Of a DNA stretch of 64,000 nt, positions 61,015-64,000 are shown in pieces. Where the stretch lies: contig NZ_JAATIT010000001.1 of the NCBI RefSeq assembly GCF_011926545.1, forward strand, positions 839,969 through 903,968, written 5' to 3'. Positions within the stretch are counted from its first letter, which is position 1. Each line of letters starts with the position of its first letter. Source of the DNA: Sphingopyxis italica (lineage in GTDB: Bacteria > Pseudomonadota > Alphaproteobacteria > Sphingomonadales > Sphingomonadaceae). The notes beneath the pieces are model-generated. The model did not search any database, was not told the DNA's origin, and was given only the letters and a program-made list of their open reading frames with translations. A program made the position numbers and the translations under genes.

Positions 61015-61785
61015 ATGATTGATCTTGCGGCTATCGACTTCACCGCGCTTCTGCCGTTCATCCTGATCGGCTTTGCGGCGCAGCTCGTCGACGGCGCGCT
61101 GGGAATGGCGTTCGGCGTGATCTGCAACACGTTGCTCGTCGCGGTTCTGGGCGTTCCCCCCGCGACCGCTTCGGCGCGCATCCATGTCGTCGAAATTTTC
61201 ACCACCGGCGTGTCGGGGTTGAGCCATGTGTTCCACCGCAATATCGACTGGCCGCTCTTCTTTCGCCTGCTGATCCCCGGAGTGATCGGCGGGGTGCTCG
61301 GCGCCTATGTGCTGTCGTCGCTGCACGCCGAGGTCGTGAAGCCCTTCGTGCTCGGCTATCTCGTGCTGATCGGCATCTGGTTGCTGATCCGCGGCGTGCT
61401 GTATCCGCCCAAATTTTCCAAGCCCAAGGTCGTCGCACCGCTCGCCGTGGTCGGCGGGTTCCTCGACGCCGCGGGCGGCGGCGGCTGGGGTCCGGTCGTG
61501 ACCTCGAACCTGCTCGTCCAGGGCGGCGAGCCGCGCAAGGTCGTCGGCACGGTCAACAGCGTCGAATTCTTCCTCGCGGTCGCGGTTTCGGTCGCCTTTA
61601 TCTGGCACCTCGGCATCGGCGAAATCCTGGGCCCCACGCTAGGCCTGATCATCGGCGGCGTCGTCGCCGCACCGCTCGGCGCGATGATGGCGAAACGCTT
61701 CTCGCCCAAGGTCATGCTGATGCTGGTCGGCGTCGTGCTGATCGCGACGAGCGCGTTCGGGCTGTACAAGGTGCTGGTCGGGTAG
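61015..61785 (+). CDS. TauE/SafE-family sulfite exporter-like permease
   Basis: This 256-residue integral membrane protein has seven to eight hydrophobic helices. GGFLDAAGGGGWGPVVTSNLL (about 145-165) and IGFAAQLVDGALGMAFGV are the two conserved repeat motifs of the TauE/SafE (DUF81) family. It probably exports sulfite, sulfonate or another small anion. It stands alone between the LysR gene and a convergent hypothetical gene. Confidence 0.88.
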   Translation: MIDLAAIDFTALLPFILIGFAAQLVDGALGMAFGVICNTLLVAVLGVPPATASARIHVVEIFTTGVSGLSHVFHRNIDWPLFFRLLIPGVIGGVLGAYVLSSLHAEVVKPFVLGYLVLIGIWLLIRGVLYPPKFSKPKVVAPLAVVGGFLDAAGGGGWGPVVTSNLLVQGGEPRKVVGTVNSVEFFLAVAVSVAFIWHLGIGEILGPTLGLIIGGVVAAPLGAMMAKRFSPKVMLMLVGVVLIATSAFGLYKVLVG

Positions 61786-61843
61786 CGGGGAGATGGCCGG
61801 TTACGGTGGGTAGCTGCCGCTAGCTTTTACAAACCCGTTCGCA

Positions 61844-61907
61844 TCGAGCGAAGTCGAGATGCCCCTCGGACTGGCGCTGCGTCGACGGGTGTCTCGACTT
61901 CGCTCGA
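61844..61907. repeat. REP-like inverted repeat between convergent genes
   Basis: TCGAGCGAAGTCGAGA (61844-61859) and its exact reverse complement (61892-61907) are 32 bp apart. This sequence type is scattered through sphingomonad genomes between genes. It sits between the converging TauE-like gene and the 61955 gene and can act as a bidirectional terminator or mRNA-end stabiliser. Confidence 0.75.
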
Positions 61908-61954
61908 CACAAACGGAAACAAGGGGCGTCTCAAAACTACATCAAAACCACCGA

Positions 61955-62506
61955 TCAATTCGCCGGCTTCGGCTCGTCGATCTTATCGACCCATTCGGGG
62001 AAGAAGCTCGGTTCGCGCGCCGACCAGCCGGGGGCGGTGGCGGCGGCTTCGCTGATCGACTGGAGCAGGATCTTGCGCTTGTCGGGGTGAAGGTGCGGCA
62101 GCGACGCGGCGGCGCAGAAGGCGCCGGGCAGCCACGGCCGCGCGTGCGCGCCGAGGAGGCGTTCGTAGAGGAAGCGGTAGGCGGCGAAGCCCGGCAGGCG
62201 GTCCTGACCGAGGTCGAAGGCCGACACCGCGATCAGCGGCGCCATGAAATGTTCGAGTGCGTCGAGCCCGCTGTCGTCAGGGATATGCGCGCGAATTTCG
62301 ACGAGCCGGTGATAGACGCGTGCCTGGACGCGGATCGCGGTTTCCTCGACCATGTCGCGCGACCAGCGCGCGATCGCATCGTCGCGTTCGAGCCCGATGT
62401 CGAGCGAACGGCGGATGTAACGCTGGGTCGCCGCGGGAAAACCCGCAAATTCCTTGAGTTCGGAAAGGGACAGGTCGCCTGCGGCCGGTCCTGAACGCGT
62501 CGCCAT
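61955..62506 (-). CDS. Hypothetical protein
   Basis: This is a 183-residue protein from ATG 62506 (GGGAG seven bases upstream); the longer frame upstream is rejected. Mostly helical, with ELKEFAGFPAATQRYIRRSL near the start and a Trp/Pro-rich C-terminus (PGWSAREPSFFPEWVDKID). There is no signal peptide or membrane segment and I recognise no domain. It faces the FabH-like gene, with 190 bp between their starts. Confidence 0.7.
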   Translation of the reverse strand: MATRSGPAAGDLSLSELKEFAGFPAATQRYIRRSLDIGLERDDAIARWSRDMVEETAIRVQARVYHRLVEIRAHIPDDSGLDALEHFMAPLIAVSAFDLGQDRLPGFAAYRFLYERLLGAHARPWLPGAFCAAASLPHLHPDKRKILLQSISEAAATAPGWSAREPSFFPEWVDKIDEPKPAN

Positions 62507-62696
62507 GGTCGTGCTCCCGCACGGCGCCCGGGGAGCCATCCCCCCGGAGGCCTGCGTCAGCCAATCTGCCATCCAAATGGTTAGTGTCAGGTTAACCATG
62601 ATGTTAGCGATCGTTCAGCCATAGCCGGGCGTTGCGCGGCGACGCAGCGGAGCCTAATCAGCGTGTCTTGAAACTGTAAGACACACGAGACCCACC

Positions 62697-63833
62697 ATGT
62701 CGCATTCACCGCAGCCGGTCATTTCCGCAACCGGCCTCTTCACCCCCGCCGAACGCATATCCAACGAGGAACTCGTCGCGAGTTTCAACGAATATGTCGC
62801 GCTGCATAACCGCGAAAATGCCGACGCGATCGCGGCGGGTGAAATGCCCGAACTGACCGAATCGAGCGTCGAATTCATCGAGAAGGCGAGCGGCATCGGG
62901 TCGCGCTTCGTCGTCGACAAGGCGGGCATTCTCGATCCCGCCCACATGGCGCCGCGCATCGCCGAGCGCGGCAACGACGAGCTGTCGATTCTCGCCGAGA
63001 TCGCCGTCGCGGCGGCGAAGGATGCGCTCGCGCGCGCCGGGCGCGATGCGCGCGACGTCGATGCGGTGCTGTGCGCGGCGTCAAACATGCAGCGCGCTTA
63101 TCCCGCGATGGCGGTCGAGATTCAGGACGCGCTCGGCATCGACGGCTTCGGTTTCGACATGAACGTCGCCTGCTCGTCGGCGACCTTCGGCATCCAGACC
63201 GCCGCCGACTATATCCGCGCGGGGCACGCGAAGAGTGTGCTCGTCGTGAACCCCGAGATTTGTTCGGGGCATTTGAACTGGCGCGACCGCGACAGCCATT
63301 TCATCTTCGGCGACGTCGCGACCGCGACTTTGGTCGAGGACAAGGAGATCGCGCCCGCGGGACATTGGGACATCCTCGGCACCAAGCTGAAGACCGTCTT
63401 TTCGAACAATATTCGCAACAATTTCGGCTTTTTGAACCGCGGCCACGGGGGGATCGACCAGTCGGGACCGAAGTCGGACAAGCTGTTCGTTCAGGAAGGC
63501 CGCAAGGTGTTCAAGGAGGTCGTGCCGATGGTCGCGAACATGATCGTCGAGCAGATGGAACTGCTGGGCCTCGCGGGCGGCGACATGCGGCGGCTGTGGC
63601 TGCATCAGGCGAACACCAATATGAACCGGCTGATCGCGCAGCGCGTGCTGGGCCACGAGGCGAGCGCGGACGAGAGCCCGACGGTGCTCGACACCTATGG
63701 CAACACGTCGAGCGCGGGGTCGATCATCGCCTTTCACCTCAATCACGAGGATATGGTCGCGGGGGATACCGGGCTGATCTGCTCGTTCGGGGCGGGGTAT
63801 AGCGCGGGGACGGTGTTCGTCCGGAGGACGTAA
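62697..63833 (+). CDS. FabH-like beta-ketoacyl-ACP synthase III
   Basis: This 378-residue thiolase-fold enzyme has the Cys-His-Asn triad of ketoacyl synthase III: Cys159 (NVACSSATFG), His303 (LHQANTNM) and Asn336 (YGNTSSAG). At 378 residues it is longer than E. coli FabH (about 317), as in the FabH-like proteins that condense unusual acyl donors. It may start a fatty-acid, quinolone-like or aryl-lipid pathway. The product is unknown. The start is ATG 62697. It converges with the ChaA-like gene across a strong hairpin. Confidence 0.88.
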   Translation: MSHSPQPVISATGLFTPAERISNEELVASFNEYVALHNRENADAIAAGEMPELTESSVEFIEKASGIGSRFVVDKAGILDPAHMAPRIAERGNDELSILAEIAVAAAKDALARAGRDARDVDAVLCAASNMQRAYPAMAVEIQDALGIDGFGFDMNVACSSATFGIQTAADYIRAGHAKSVLVVNPEICSGHLNWRDRDSHFIFGDVATATLVEDKEIAPAGHWDILGTKLKTVFSNNIRNNFGFLNRGHGGIDQSGPKSDKLFVQEGRKVFKEVVPMVANMIVEQMELLGLAGGDMRRLWLHQANTNMNRLIAQRVLGHEASADESPTVLDTYGNTSSAGSIIAFHLNHEDMVAGDTGLICSFGAGYSAGTVFVRRT

Positions 63834-63834
63834 C

Positions 63835-63912
63835 CGTCGCCCCCGCGAAGGCGGGGGCCGTTGGCAACCTTGCGCTACGCCCATAGCGGCCCCCGCCTTC
63901 GCGGGGGCGACG
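63835..63912. terminator. 26-bp perfect inverted repeat (REP-like, bidirectional terminator)
   Basis: Two perfect 26-bp arms (63835-63860 and 63887-63912) flank a 26-bp spacer, and each arm is itself a small hairpin with CCCCCGC/GCGGGGG. It lies between two converging genes, 2 bp after the FabH-like stop and 6 bp before the antiporter stop. The motif is of a kind repeated in sphingomonad genomes. Confidence 0.75.
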
Positions 63913-63918
63913 ATTTTC

Positions 63919-64000
63919 CTACGGCACGAAGGTCGTGAACAGGTAGATCGCGAACAGCATCAGGTGGATCACCCCCTGCAGCACGGTCGTCCGGCCGTTC
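63919..64000 (-). CDS. chaA: C-terminal end of ChaA-like calcium/proton antiporter (runs off the right edge)
   Basis: Only the last 26 codons are in the window: NGRTTVLQG then VIHLMLFAIYLFTTFVP before TAG at 63919-63921. The sequence N-G-R-T-x-x-L-Q-G followed by a final membrane helix is the characteristic end of ChaA/CaxA-type cation-proton antiporters. The start and most of the gene lie beyond the right edge. Confidence 0.65.
   Translation of the reverse strand, partial: NGRTTVLQGVIHLMLFAIYLFTTFVP

Overview
The window looks like sphingomonad DNA (alphaproteobacterium, Sphingopyxis-like). It is GC-rich, carries STN-type TonB receptors with FecI/FecR, contains hairpin repeats of a kind common in sphingomonads, has a GTTC-N7-GTTC LexA box as in alphaproteobacteria, and encodes a lasso peptide resembling sphingopyxins. 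Everything here comes from reading the sequence. No database search was run, so family names rest on motif recognition.

Region 1 (1-22.6 kb) is a defence island. From the left edge it holds a partial McrC-like protein with an McrB-like NTPase and an unknown coiled-coil protein (1-4190, minus), a 1502-residue sacsin/HSP90-like ATPase ending in a PD-(D/E)XK domain (4851-9359), an Mrr-like nuclease, a second nuclease-like protein and a small coiled-coil protein. It ends with a six-gene minus-strand operon (12328-21605). That operon encodes a cGAS-like nucleotidyltransferase, a bacterial HORMA protein and a TRIP13-like ATPase (the type III CBASS core), followed by a DUF6602 nuclease-like protein and an AddB/AddA-like nuclease-helicase pair where the usual small effector would be expected. 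A divergent WYL regulator (CapW-like, 21725-22639) faces the operon across a short promoter region with repeated GGGTAT/ATACCC half-sites.

Region 2 (22.6-39.3 kb) is the backbone of an integrative element or plasmid. It has an NTase-HEPN protein, a DUF2493 protein, a Toprim protein, a strawberry-notch-type helicase with an N6-methylase-like domain, three unrecognised accessory proteins, ParB and DUF2958. A divergent four-gene operon with a LexA box includes an SRAP peptidase and an SRAP-like relative. An AbiEi/AbiEii toxin-antitoxin pair follows, with a perfect 15-bp inverted repeat over its start.

Region 3 (39.5-42.5 kb) is a quorum-sensing cassette: luxR, a lux-box-like palindrome, luxI, a phytanoyl-CoA-type dioxygenase and a GntR regulator, the last three joined by ATGA overlaps.

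Region 4 (42.7-51.8 kb) is a lasso-peptide locus without an ABC exporter. FecI, FecR, an STN-TonB receptor and a prolyl-oligopeptidase-type lasso isopeptidase run on the plus strand. The precursor, the fused leader-binding/protease B protein and the asparagine-synthetase-like C protein run towards them on the minus strand. The precursor is only 43 codons (51619-51750), with Thr at -2, Gly1 and Asp9 ready for a nine-residue ring.

Region 5 (51.8-64 kb) looks like chromosome. After a tRNA-3'-end-like fragment (about 52231-52265) come an amidase and MFS transporter, an esterase, TonB receptor and TetR regulator, small proteins, LysR and TauE/SafE genes, a FabH-like synthase, and the end of a ChaA-like antiporter at the right edge.
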